A stretch of 64,000 nucleotides of DNA, taken from assembly GCF_014200455.1 (NCBI RefSeq), contig NZ_JACHBW010000022.1, positions 41,032-105,031 on the forward strand, in the 5' to 3' direction. The position numbers were made by a program, and so were the translations under genes. The notes under the pieces were generated by a model that saw only the letters and a program-made list of their open reading frames with translations, did no database searches and had not been told where the DNA came from. Within the stretch, counting starts at the first letter, position 1; each line of letters opens with the position of its first letter. Shown here in pieces: positions 1-8,714 of this stretch. The DNA is from Paraburkholderia bannensis. Its GTDB lineage: Bacteria > Pseudomonadota > Gammaproteobacteria > Burkholderiales > Burkholderiaceae.

Positions 1-543
1 CAGGACCCGCGTCTGTTCCCCTGGCTCACCGTCGAGCAAAACATCGCATTAGGTCTCGCGCGCTTCGGTCTCGAACGCGCCGAGGTGCGGCAGCGCGTGC
101 GCGAGCATATCGCGCTGGTGGGTCTCGCGGGCTTCGAGCGCGCGCTGCCGCATCAACTCTCGGGCGGGATGGCGCAGCGCGTGGCGCTCGCGCGCGCCAT
201 CGTCGCGCGGCCTGCGTTCTTGCTGCTCGACGAGCCGTTCAGCGCGCTCGATGCGCTTACCCGCTCGCAGATGCACGATCAATTGCTGCGCATTCGCGCC
301 GCCGCCGATCTGACCATGCTGCTGGTCACCCACGATGTCGAAGAAGCGGTCTATCTGGCCGATCGCGTGGTGGTGATGGCGCCGCGTCCGGGGCCGCTTC
401 GCGCCAGCGTCGAGATCGATCTGGACTATCCGCGCAATCGCGCCGATACCGCGTTCCAGCGCGAGCGTGAACGTCTGCACGCGCTGCTGGGTCATGGTGC
501 GCATTCCACTCATTCCACTCTTTCCGTGCATTCGCATAGCTGA
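1..543 (+). CDS. ABC transporter ATP-binding protein, SsuB/TauB/AtsC type (5' end outside window)
   Basis: ATPase subunit of a sulfonate/nitrate/taurine-class importer that powers uptake through the permease at 5259-6890. The open frame runs from base 1, so the N-terminus with Walker A is missing. Visible are the Q-loop (QDPRLFPW, codons 1-8), the signature LSGGMAQR (about codon 53), Walker B LLLDEPFSALD (about codon 75) and the switch histidine in THDVEEA (about codon 110). The C-terminal tail is rich in His and Ser (HSTHSTLSVHSHS). It is followed 184 bp later by an AtsK-type dioxygenase. By analogy with the Pseudomonas ats genes it would be AtsC; the substrate, an alkyl or aryl sulfate ester, is inferred from the neighbours. 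Confidence 0.9.
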   Translation, partial: QDPRLFPWLTVEQNIALGLARFGLERAEVRQRVREHIALVGLAGFERALPHQLSGGMAQRVALARAIVARPAFLLLDEPFSALDALTRSQMHDQLLRIRAAADLTMLLVTHDVEEAVYLADRVVVMAPRPGPLRASVEIDLDYPRNRADTAFQRERERLHALLGHGAHSTHSTLSVHSHS

Positions 544-727
544 TTGTGTGCTTTGGACTGTCAAGGCATAGACAGATATTCGCGCGGCATCCCGGTAGCA
601 TGGTTGCAACGGTCGTGATCGAGCACATCAGAGCAAGGGTGACGGCCTGAATGACGGGGAAAGCGAATTTCGATGTTCGTCTTTCCGTTCCTTTTCATAA
701 GGATTCCTTTTTTATTCGAGAAAGCAA

Positions 728-1672
728 ATGTCGAAACTCAACGTAGTGGAAAGCGGTGAACTGTCGATCCATCCGATCACGGGCCGCATCGGCGCGGAGA
801 TTCGCGGCGTGCGTCTGTCCGGCGATCTGCAACCAACGGCGCTGGAAGCCATCAATGCGGCCTTGCTGCGCCATAAGGTGATTTTCTTTCGCGATCAGAC
901 CCATCTGACGGATCAGGAGCAGGAAGCGTTCGCGAAGCTGCTGGGCGATCCGGTGGCGCACCCGACCGTGCCGGTGCGCGAAGGCACCGAATATCTGCTG
1001 GAACTCGATTCGCTGCATGGCGGCCGCGCCAATTCGTGGCACACGGACGTGACCTTCGTCGATGCCTATCCCAAGGCTTCGATCCTGCGCGGCGTGACGA
1101 ATCCGGAAGTGGGCGGCGACACCGTCTGGGCCAACACGGCCACCGCTTACGACGACCTGCCGGCAACGCTCAAGACCCTGGCCGAACAGCTCTGGGCCGT
1201 GCACAGCAACGATTACGACTATGCCGCCGCGGCGAGCTACGCGCGCGACGCGCTCCCGGAGCAGGCCAGGGCCGCTTACGAACGTTATCGCGAAGTGTTC
1301 GTCTCCACGCGCTATGAAACGGAGCATCCGCTGGTGCGCGTGCATCCGCAGACCGGCGAGAAGACGCTGGTATTGGGCCACTTCTTCAAACGCTTCGTCG
1401 ATCTGCCGGGCTCGGCGTCGAACCATCTGTTCGAAGTCTTCCAGGGCTATATCACGCGTCTGGAGAACATCGTGCGCTGGCGCTGGCAGAGCGGCGATGT
1501 CGCCATCTGGGACAACCGCGCGACCCAGCACTACGCCGTGAACGATTACGGCGATGCGCGCCGCGTCGTGCGCCGCGTGACGCTGGCGGGCGATGTGCCG
1601 GTGAGCGTGGACGGGCGCAAGAGCGTCACGCGCACGGTGGAAAAGAATCCGAAGCTCGCCGCCGCGGCTTGA
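728..1672 (+). CDS. atsK: Alpha-ketoglutarate-dependent sulfate ester dioxygenase (TauD/TfdA family)
   Basis: Non-haem Fe(II)/2-oxoglutarate dioxygenase that oxidatively cleaves alkyl sulfate esters to aldehyde and sulfate, a sulfur-starvation activity in the cytoplasm. The 314-residue length is typical. The facial triad is visible: H105 and D107 in NSWHTDVTF, and the distal H268 in NRATQHYAV. The arginines near 278-283 (DARRVVRR) supply the 2-oxoglutarate ligand. The stretches RANSWHTDVTF, YPKASIL and NRATQHYAV match Pseudomonas putida AtsK as I remember it, better than taurine dioxygenase. Genes for sulfate-ester transport and an arylsulfatase flank it. The 184 bp leader upstream, with the AT-rich stretch around 695-725, is the likely place for sulfur-responsive control, but I cannot assign a specific site. 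Confidence 0.88.
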   Translation: MSKLNVVESGELSIHPITGRIGAEIRGVRLSGDLQPTALEAINAALLRHKVIFFRDQTHLTDQEQEAFAKLLGDPVAHPTVPVREGTEYLLELDSLHGGRANSWHTDVTFVDAYPKASILRGVTNPEVGGDTVWANTATAYDDLPATLKTLAEQLWAVHSNDYDYAAAASYARDALPEQARAAYERYREVFVSTRYETEHPLVRVHPQTGEKTLVLGHFFKRFVDLPGSASNHLFEVFQGYITRLENIVRWRWQSGDVAIWDNRATQHYAVNDYGDARRVVRRVTLAGDVPVSVDGRKSVTRTVEKNPKLAAAA

Positions 1673-1762
1673 GCAGGCCAGGCAATGCGCCGCGCTGCCG
1701 CGCGTGTTGAACGGCAGCGTCCGGCGCGGGGATGGAAAACGCTTTATTTGTGGGGGTTTCTC

Positions 1763-2851
1763 GTGGGACGTCGATTTTTCGCACAGTTTTACGCCGCTTG
1801 TCTTGTCGCGTTTGCGCTGCTGGCGCTGGTTTCTCCGTATGCCCGTGCGCAGAACGTGATCCGCATCGCGGTGCCCGATATCGGCGCGGCTTCGAAGCCC
1901 GCGGGCGGCGGCGTGGTCGACGTACTTTACGCGAACCAGACGCTGGAAAAAGCCTTTCTGAAAGACGGCGTGAAGATCGAGTGGACCTTTTTCAAAGGCG
2001 CGGGTCCGGCCGTCAACGAAGCCTTCGCGAATCATCAGGTCGATCTGGCGTTTCTGGGCGATCTCGCGGGCATCATCGGCCGCGCGAACGGACTGGATAC
2101 GCGTCTGATTGCGGCGCTGGCGCGCGATATCAACGGTTATCTCGCCGTGCAGCCGGGGCAGGGCATCAAGGATCTGAAAGACCTCAAGGGTAAGCAGATC
2201 GCGCTCTTTCGCGGCACGGCGCTGCAATTGTCGTTCGACAGCGTGCTGCGCAGCGAAGGCCTGACCGAGCGCGATTTCCGCATCGTCAATCTCGACCTCA
2301 ATAGCGCCGCCGCCGCGATTGCCGCGCATCGCATCGACGCCGTATGGGGCGCTTCTTCGCTGTTCATTCTCAAGGACAAAGGGCTGGTGGATATTCCGGT
2401 GAGCACGCGTGGCCGCGATGGCATCGGCACCTTCAAGGCGGGACTGGTGGCATCGAATGACTTCCTGCGTGCCCATCCCGAGTGGGCGCAGCGCGTGGTC
2501 GCCAGCGTGCTGGAAGCGTCCAACTGGGTGTCGGACCGCAAGAATCTGGACGCCTGGCTGCAACTCGAACAGACCCGCGCGGGCACGCCCACTTCGGTGT
2601 GGCGCAATGAAATCGGCGACAGTGATCCCGCCACGTTCTTCTCGCCGCTGCTCGATCCGTACTACGTCAACGCCTTCAAACGCGATGTGGATACGGCGAA
2701 GCAGCTTGGCATGATCCGCCAGGGGTTCGATGTCGATCACTGGATCGATGCGACCTATCTGAATCAGGCGCTCGCACAGACGAAGCTCGCTGGCCGCTGG
2801 CAACCTTATCGCACCTTCGGCGAAGCCGAAAAGACGGCAAAAGCGAATTAA
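1763..2851 (+). CDS. ABC transporter periplasmic substrate-binding protein (SsuA/AtsR type)
   Basis: Periplasmic receptor for the sulfate-ester ABC importer. I place the start at the GTG at 1763 and not at the in-frame ATG at 1685. A GGGGG ribosome site lies 6 bases upstream, and the protein then begins directly with a classical signal peptide (VGRRFFAQFYAACL..., cleavage after SPYARA). The mature part starts NVIRIAVPDIG and has the NMT1/SsuA-like two-lobe pattern, including the LKDLKGKQIAL motif and QLSFDSVLR. The protein is about 362 residues. It sits between the dioxygenase and a TonB receptor with a 17 bp gap to the latter, consistent with one operon. The ligand is inferred from context only. 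Confidence 0.85.
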   Translation: MGRRFFAQFYAACLVAFALLALVSPYARAQNVIRIAVPDIGAASKPAGGGVVDVLYANQTLEKAFLKDGVKIEWTFFKGAGPAVNEAFANHQVDLAFLGDLAGIIGRANGLDTRLIAALARDINGYLAVQPGQGIKDLKDLKGKQIALFRGTALQLSFDSVLRSEGLTERDFRIVNLDLNSAAAAIAAHRIDAVWGASSLFILKDKGLVDIPVSTRGRDGIGTFKAGLVASNDFLRAHPEWAQRVVASVLEASNWVSDRKNLDAWLQLEQTRAGTPTSVWRNEIGDSDPATFFSPLLDPYYVNAFKRDVDTAKQLGMIRQGFDVDHWIDATYLNQALAQTKLAGRWQPYRTFGEAEKTAKAN

Positions 2852-2868
2852 AAGGCATCTATAACAAT

Positions 2869-5226
2869 ATGAAGGACCACCACACCTTTTATCGGCTGAC
2901 GGCGTTTGCCGCAGCGGTTCTGGCCACCACGTCCGCATGGGCGCAGGACGATAGCGCCACGAACACCACGAGCGCAACGAACACCACGGCAGCGCCGCAA
3001 ACCAAAGCCGAGAACCCGGTGCAACTGAAGGAGTTCACGGTCACCGCTCGCCGCCGCTCCGAAAGCGCGCAGAAGGTGCCCGCGCCGATTTCCACGGTAA
3101 GCGGGCAAGAGCTGGAGCGTCAGCGCCTCTATCGGATCCAGGACCTGCAGCAGAGCTTGCCGAGCCTGAATGTCTCGTTTATCAATCCGCGCCAGTCGAG
3201 CATTTCGATTCGCGGCATCGGCAACAATCCGGCCAGCGACAATCTGGAGCCGAGTGTCGGCGTTTATCTCGACAACGTCTATCTGGGCCGTCCCGGCATG
3301 GCGGTATTCGATCTGCTCGATATCCAGCAGATCGATCTGCTGCGCGGCCCGCAAGGCACGCTGTTCGGCAAGAACAGCACGGCGGGCGTGCTGAATATTT
3401 CGACGCGCCCGCCGCAGTTTCACACCGAAGGCTATCTGGAGCAGTCGGTCGGCAACGACGGCTATGCGCAGACCAAGGCGCATCTGAGCGGGCCGCTCTC
3501 GGAAACGCTGGCGGGCACGCTCGATCTGGAACACACGCACAGCGACGGCAGCGTGACGAATCTCCACAACGGCAGCCAGTTGAACGGCGTGTCGAATTAC
3601 GGCGTGCGCGGGCAATTATTATGGAAACCGAACAATGATCTGAGCGTGCGTTTTATCGCCGATTACAACACGCAGAATTCGAATACTGGCGCGATGCTGC
3701 TCTACGGCGTGCCTGCGCACGGCACGTTTCTGTCACGCGCAGCGCTGCTGGGCGTGACGCCGGTGGTCAATCCCTCGCAGTTTCAGGTCAACACGGATAC
3801 CACGCCGCATATGAACGTCCACCAGGGCGGCGTATCGACCGAGGTGAATTACAAGCTGAATTCCGGCTATTCGCTCACCTCGATCACGGCGGCGCGCTTC
3901 TGGGACTTTTCACCCTCGAATGACGGCGACAACCTGCCGGTGCCGGCGATCAGCAACGCGGGCGTGCGCGTGGACGATCACCAGATTTCGCAGGAAGTGC
4001 GCCTCGCCTCGCCCACGGGCGGCCCGATCGACTGGGTCGTGGGGGCGTTTTACTTCTACGAGCAGACCAACACGAACACTTTCACGGCCTTCGGCCCGGA
4101 CGCGGATCTGTTCCAGTACGGCGTGAATCGCGGCATCCTGAACGGCGTCACGGCGATTTCGCCCGCTTCGGTGGAAACCAATAGCGCCGCGCTGTTCGGC
4201 CAGGCGACATGGCACATCGATACGCGCGCCGATTTGACGGCGGGCGTGCGCGGCACCTACGAGGACAAGACCGGCTACGTGAACCGTCTCGCGCCTGCGG
4301 GCGGCGCCGCACTGTCGGGTTCGCTGCTCGCGCTGCGCAATGCGGCGGTGGGCGCGTATCAATCGGGGCAACTGGGGCAGCACGGCATCAGCCCGTCGAT
4401 GATGCTCAATTTCAGCTACAAGCTCACGTCCGATGTGCTGGCCTACGCGACGCTCTCGCATGGCGAGAAGTCGGGCGGCATCAATATGGCGGTGGGTTCC
4501 GCGCCCACGCTCGGCGCGAATTCGCTGCTGTTCGGCCCGGAGCGCGCCAACGATGCGGAACTCGGCATCAAGAGCGAGTGGCTCGACCACCGGCTGGTGC
4601 TCAACGCGAATCTGTTCTGGACGCAGATCAACGGCTATCAGGCGACGACCTACGTGACGGTGCCGACGAGCGGACTCGTGACCCAGGTGCTCGCCAACGG
4701 CGCGAACGTGCGCTCGCGCGGCGCGGAACTCGATCTGCGCGCGCGGCCGCTGCGCGGGCTGACGCTGGGCCTGAACGCGTCGTATGTGAACGCCACCTAT
4801 AGCTCGTACACCAACGGCCCGTGCGCCGCCGAAACCACCCTCGCGACGGGCGCGACCACCTGCAATCTCACGGGCAAGCCGGTGTCGGGTGCGCCGCGCT
4901 GGATCGCCAATCTGAGCGCGCAATACGAGTTCTCGCTGGGTCACGACGTCGATCAATACGTCACGGGCGTGTGGTCGCTGCGCTCGAACCAGTACGGCAC
5001 GCTCGACGATTCGCGCTACGGCCGCCTGCCGGGCTACGGCATCTTCAATCTGGCGACGGGCTGGCGACTGAACAGCGGCGCGCACAAGTGGGACCTCTCG
5101 ATCTGGGCGCACAACCTGTTCAACCGCCACTACTACCTGGCCTCGTTCGCGAGCGTGCAGAACACCTATACGGCGATGGCGGGCGACCCGCGCATGGCCG
5201 GCGCGACGCTGCGCTTTACCTACTGA
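2869..5226 (+). CDS. TonB-dependent outer-membrane receptor
   Basis: Energised outer-membrane transporter of 785 residues. It has a signal peptide (residues 1-25, ending TTSAWA), a TonB-box-like segment (LKEFTVTARRR, about 51), a plug domain with QDLQQSLPSLNV, ISIRGIGNNPASDN and DLLRGPQGTLFGKNSTAGVLN (about 85-180), and a long beta-barrel ending in a terminal aromatic (GATLRFTY), as expected for BAM-inserted barrels. It lies inside the sulfate-ester operon between the binding protein and the permease, which suggests it imports a bulky sulfated compound across the outer membrane. Many relatives are annotated as siderophore receptors by default; the operon context argues against iron as the substrate here. 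Confidence 0.9.
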   Translation: MKDHHTFYRLTAFAAAVLATTSAWAQDDSATNTTSATNTTAAPQTKAENPVQLKEFTVTARRRSESAQKVPAPISTVSGQELERQRLYRIQDLQQSLPSLNVSFINPRQSSISIRGIGNNPASDNLEPSVGVYLDNVYLGRPGMAVFDLLDIQQIDLLRGPQGTLFGKNSTAGVLNISTRPPQFHTEGYLEQSVGNDGYAQTKAHLSGPLSETLAGTLDLEHTHSDGSVTNLHNGSQLNGVSNYGVRGQLLWKPNNDLSVRFIADYNTQNSNTGAMLLYGVPAHGTFLSRAALLGVTPVVNPSQFQVNTDTTPHMNVHQGGVSTEVNYKLNSGYSLTSITAARFWDFSPSNDGDNLPVPAISNAGVRVDDHQISQEVRLASPTGGPIDWVVGAFYFYEQTNTNTFTAFGPDADLFQYGVNRGILNGVTAISPASVETNSAALFGQATWHIDTRADLTAGVRGTYEDKTGYVNRLAPAGGAALSGSLLALRNAAVGAYQSGQLGQHGISPSMMLNFSYKLTSDVLAYATLSHGEKSGGINMAVGSAPTLGANSLLFGPERANDAELGIKSEWLDHRLVLNANLFWTQINGYQATTYVTVPTSGLVTQVLANGANVRSRGAELDLRARPLRGLTLGLNASYVNATYSSYTNGPCAAETTLATGATTCNLTGKPVSGAPRWIANLSAQYEFSLGHDVDQYVTGVWSLRSNQYGTLDDSRYGRLPGYGIFNLATGWRLNSGAHKWDLSIWAHNLFNRHYYLASFASVQNTYTAMAGDPRMAGATLRFTY

Positions 5227-5258
5227 TCCATCCTGATTGCACTTGCGGCGAGGCTCAC

Positions 5259-6890
5259 ATGCTCAACACGGCGAATTCGACGATTCTCGACGACGCGGCC
5301 CGCGCGCCACGCGCGAAGCGCATCGGCGGCCACGCGCTGAGCTGGTCTGCGCTGCTGCCGTGGGCGCTGCCCGTGTTCGTCTATCTGCTCTGGTGGAAGG
5401 CCGCTCACGCGGGCTGGATGTCGGCGCAGATCCTGCCCGCGCCCGAACTCGTGTGGGACAGCGCGCGCGATCTGCTGCGCGACGCTCTCGCGTCGAATCT
5501 GCTCATCAGTCTGGAGCGCCTCGCGATTGGCTTCGTGCTCGGCACGCTGGGCGGCGCATTGCTCGGTGCGCTGATGGGAGCGAGCGTCGTCGCCGAAGAG
5601 ATCGTCTCGCCGCTGTTCTACGCCATCGCGCAGGTGCCGCCGCTCGCGCTGCTGCCGCTGCTGATGGTGCTGCTCGGCATCGGGGAGGCGCTCAAGCTCG
5701 TGCTGATCTTCAAGGCCGTGGCGATTCCGGTGGCGATCCACACCCAGGTGGGCGTGCGCGCGATGCCGTGGCGCCTGCGCGAGGTGGCGGGCGCGCTGCG
5801 TCTGTCCGCCTGGCAGCGCGTGCGCGTGCTGGTGCTGCCCGCCGCGCTGCCGGCGTTCCTGACCGGCGTGCGCCAGGCGCTCGCGCAGGGCTGGCTCACC
5901 TTGATTGCGGTTGAACTGCTGGCTTCATCCGAAGGGATCGGCTACCTGATGGTGTATGGGCGGCAGATGTTCCAACTCGACGTGGTGTTCGTTTGCATCG
6001 TCACGATCGGGCTGACCGGATTCGCGATCGACCGGGGCGTGCAGCGCCTCGACCGCTGGCTCGTGCGCTGGCCGCATGAAGCGCCGGGCGCGCGCGTATC
6101 GCCCAACCTCACGGCGCGGCGCGGCCTGCAACGCGAAGTCTGCCGATACGCGCGCGGCGCGCTGCTGCCCGCGCTGATCCTCGCGATCTGGGCGCTGGCC
6201 GCGCATCGGCATATCGTCGATGCGAATCTGCTGCCCGCGCCAGGCGTCGTGTTGCACAGCGCGATGGATGATTTCAAAAGCGGCGCGCTGCCGGTGCCGC
6301 TCGCGCATACGCTGGCCCGCGCGGGCGAGGGGCTGGCCGTCGGCGCAGTGGCCGGTCTCGTGCTCGGCATCGCGCTGGGCGCGGTGACATGGGTGCGGCG
6401 CGCATTCGGCCCCACGCTCACGGCCTTGCGGCAGGTGGCGATCTTCGCGTGGATTCCGCTGCTGAGCGCCTGGGCGGGTCTTGGCGATCTCTCCAAGGTG
6501 ATCTTCGTGGCGCTGGCGGCGTTCTTTCCGGTGGTGCTGGCGACCAGCCGCGCCGTGGAGGGTCTGCCGCCCGCGCTCGTCGAAGTCGCGCTCACGTTGC
6601 GCCTGAATGCGTGGCAGCGGCTGCGCTGGCTGATCGTCCCGGCGATCCTGCCCGGCGTGTTCGCGGGGCTGCGGCTGGCGCTGGTCTATGCGTGGCTCGG
6701 CGCGATCGGTGCGGAGTATCTGATGCCTTCTGGCGTGGGTCTGGGCACCTACATGATCGACGCGCAGCAGCTCTTTCGCACCGACCGCCTGCTTGTCGCC
6801 GCGGTCACGATCGGCGCGCTGGGCGCGTTCTCCGGCTGGCTCGGCAGCCGTCTGGAAGCCTCGGCCACGCGCTGGCGCACGCGCGATTGA
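5259..6890 (+). CDS. ABC transporter permease, two SsuC-like domains fused in one polypeptide
   Basis: Inner-membrane channel of the sulfate-ester importer. Ordinary SsuC-type permeases are about 260 residues with about six helices and act as dimers. This protein is 543 residues and holds two complete permease units in tandem. Each has an EAA-type coupling loop: VAGALRLSAWQRVRVLVLP (about residue 175) and VALTLRLNAWQRLRWLIVP (about 442). A charged linker (about 270-290) separates the halves. The ATG at 5259 follows a GGCGAGG ribosome site, 32 bp after the receptor stop. A further open frame extends upstream but overlaps the receptor gene, so it is not used. By gene order it corresponds to AtsB of ats clusters. 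Confidence 0.85.
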   Translation: MLNTANSTILDDAARAPRAKRIGGHALSWSALLPWALPVFVYLLWWKAAHAGWMSAQILPAPELVWDSARDLLRDALASNLLISLERLAIGFVLGTLGGALLGALMGASVVAEEIVSPLFYAIAQVPPLALLPLLMVLLGIGEALKLVLIFKAVAIPVAIHTQVGVRAMPWRLREVAGALRLSAWQRVRVLVLPAALPAFLTGVRQALAQGWLTLIAVELLASSEGIGYLMVYGRQMFQLDVVFVCIVTIGLTGFAIDRGVQRLDRWLVRWPHEAPGARVSPNLTARRGLQREVCRYARGALLPALILAIWALAAHRHIVDANLLPAPGVVLHSAMDDFKSGALPVPLAHTLARAGEGLAVGAVAGLVLGIALGAVTWVRRAFGPTLTALRQVAIFAWIPLLSAWAGLGDLSKVIFVALAAFFPVVLATSRAVEGLPPALVEVALTLRLNAWQRLRWLIVPAILPGVFAGLRLALVYAWLGAIGAEYLMPSGVGLGTYMIDAQQLFRTDRLLVAAVTIGALGAFSGWLGSRLEASATRWRTRD

Positions 6891-6922
6891 GCGCCTCACT
6901 GGAACCTCACGGATAACCCATC

Positions 6923-8545
6923 ATGTCAAAGCAAGCCGGCAAGCGGCCCAACTTCCTCGTGATCGTCGCCGACGATCTGGGCTTTTCCGACCTCGGCGCA
7001 TTCGGCGGCGAGATCGCCACGCCCAACCTCGATGCGCTCGCGCTCGCGGGCGTGCGTTTCACCGACTTCCACACGGCTTCGGCCTGTTCGCCCACGCGCG
7101 CGATGCTGCTCAGCGGCACCGACCATCACGTCGCGGGCATCGGCACCATGGCCGAAGCGCGGCCGCCCCATCTGGCCGATAAACCCGGCTACGAGGGCTA
7201 CCTGAACGACCGCGTCGCGGCACTGCCCGAACTGCTGCACGACGCCGGCTATTTCACGGCGATGGCGGGCAAATGGCACCTGGGCCTGACGCTCGATCGT
7301 GCGCCCTCGGCACGCGGCTTCGAGCGCTCTTTCGCGCTGCTGCCGGGCGCGGCCAACCACTACGGTTTCGAGCCTGTTGGCGAGGACGACGAACAGCCGC
7401 GCCTGATGCGCTCGACGCGCGGCCTTTATGTGGAAGACGGCCACTATGTCGAAGATCTGCCGGATGACTTCTATTCCTCGGACGCTTTCGCCGCGAAGCT
7501 GATCCAGTATCTGGACGAGCGCGCAGGCGACGACGACCGCCCGTTCTTCGCCTACCTGCCGTTTTCCGCGCCGCACTGGCCGCTGCAGGCACCCGCCGAG
7601 ATCGTCGCGCGCTACCGCGGCCGCTACGACGCGGGCCCCGACGCGCTGCGCGCCGAGCGTCTCGCGAGGCAAAAGGAGCTGGGCCTGCTCGACGCCGAAG
7701 TGACCGCTCACCCCGTGGTCGCGCCCACGCCCGAATGGGACGCGCTCACGCCGCAAGCACGCGCGTTTTCCGCCCGCACGATGGAGGTCTATGCGGCGAT
7801 GGTCGAACGGCTCGACTGGAACGTGGGCCGCGTGATCGACCATCTCAAGCAGACCGGCGAGTTCGACAACACCTTCGTGCTGTTCCTCTCCGATAACGGC
7901 GCGGAAGGTGCGCTGCTCGAAGCGTTGCCGATCTTCGGCCCGGATCTGCAGCGCTTCATTCGCGACTATTACGACAACAGCCTGGAGAACGTCGGGCGCG
8001 GCAATTCCTATGTCTGGTACGGCCCGCGCTGGGCCCAGGCGGGCACCGCGCCCTCGCGGCTCTACAAGGCCTTCACGACCGAGGGTGGCATCCGCGTGGT
8101 GGCGTTCGCTCATCATGCGGCGCTGGCGCGGCGCGGGATTGGCGATGCCTTCGCAACGGTGATGGACGTCGTGCCAAGCGTGCTCGAACTGGCGGGCGTC
8201 GAGCATCCGGGCACGCACTGGCGCGGCCGCGAGATCGCCGCCGTGAAGGGCCGCTCGCTGCTGCCGTATCTGCGCAACCAGGCCGACGCCGTGCACGACG
8301 CGACGCACGTCACCGGTTGGGAGCTGTTTGGGCGGCGTGCGGTGCGCCAGGGCCACTGGAAGGCGGTGTTCATTCCTGTCCCGGCGGGGCCGGGCGTCTG
8401 GCAGCTCTACGATCTCGCGCGCGACCCCGGCGAAACCCACGATCTCGCCGATGCGCAACCGGCCAAGCTTCAGGCGCTGCTGGCGCACTGGGAACGCTAT
8501 GTCGAGGAAAACGGCGTCCAGGCGTTCGAATTCGCGCCGGTTTGA
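6923..8545 (+). CDS. atsA: Arylsulfatase (type I, formylglycine sulfatase)
   Basis: Hydrolyses aryl sulfate esters, releasing sulfate for assimilation. The sequence closely follows Pseudomonas aeruginosa AtsA as remembered: NFLVIVADDLGFSDLGAFGG at the N-terminus and the CSPTRAMLLSG motif whose cysteine (C55) is converted to formylglycine. GKWHLGL, SDNGAEGALLEA and AFTTEGGIRV also match. The length of 540 residues is close to AtsA. There is no signal peptide, so it acts in the cytoplasm, fitting import of intact esters by the adjacent ABC system. The formylglycine-generating enzyme is not in the window. The start is 32 bp after the permease stop, so the gene is probably co-transcribed. Confidence 0.93.
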   Translation: MSKQAGKRPNFLVIVADDLGFSDLGAFGGEIATPNLDALALAGVRFTDFHTASACSPTRAMLLSGTDHHVAGIGTMAEARPPHLADKPGYEGYLNDRVAALPELLHDAGYFTAMAGKWHLGLTLDRAPSARGFERSFALLPGAANHYGFEPVGEDDEQPRLMRSTRGLYVEDGHYVEDLPDDFYSSDAFAAKLIQYLDERAGDDDRPFFAYLPFSAPHWPLQAPAEIVARYRGRYDAGPDALRAERLARQKELGLLDAEVTAHPVVAPTPEWDALTPQARAFSARTMEVYAAMVERLDWNVGRVIDHLKQTGEFDNTFVLFLSDNGAEGALLEALPIFGPDLQRFIRDYYDNSLENVGRGNSYVWYGPRWAQAGTAPSRLYKAFTTEGGIRVVAFAHHAALARRGIGDAFATVMDVVPSVLELAGVEHPGTHWRGREIAAVKGRSLLPYLRNQADAVHDATHVTGWELFGRRAVRQGHWKAVFIPVPAGPGVWQLYDLARDPGETHDLADAQPAKLQALLAHWERYVEENGVQAFEFAPV

Positions 8546-8714
8546 CGGCCCGGCGGCGATTGCGACGATTGCGACGAGGCGCGGGGCGAGCCGCGCAGCT
8601 ATCCGCACGGCGTTATTGCTGCGGCCTGGATATGGATAGCAAAAAATCATGGTTTGGGCGGGTGGGGATCGGATGCTCAAATGGACCGGACACATCATCC
8701 CCGGAGAACGAATC

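Noticed and set aside
695..2977. Very long minus-strand open frame opposite the dioxygenase and binding-protein genes
   Set aside because: High-GC antisense shadow: the + strand genes show full family motifs and the minus reading has low-complexity Arg/Ala/His composition.
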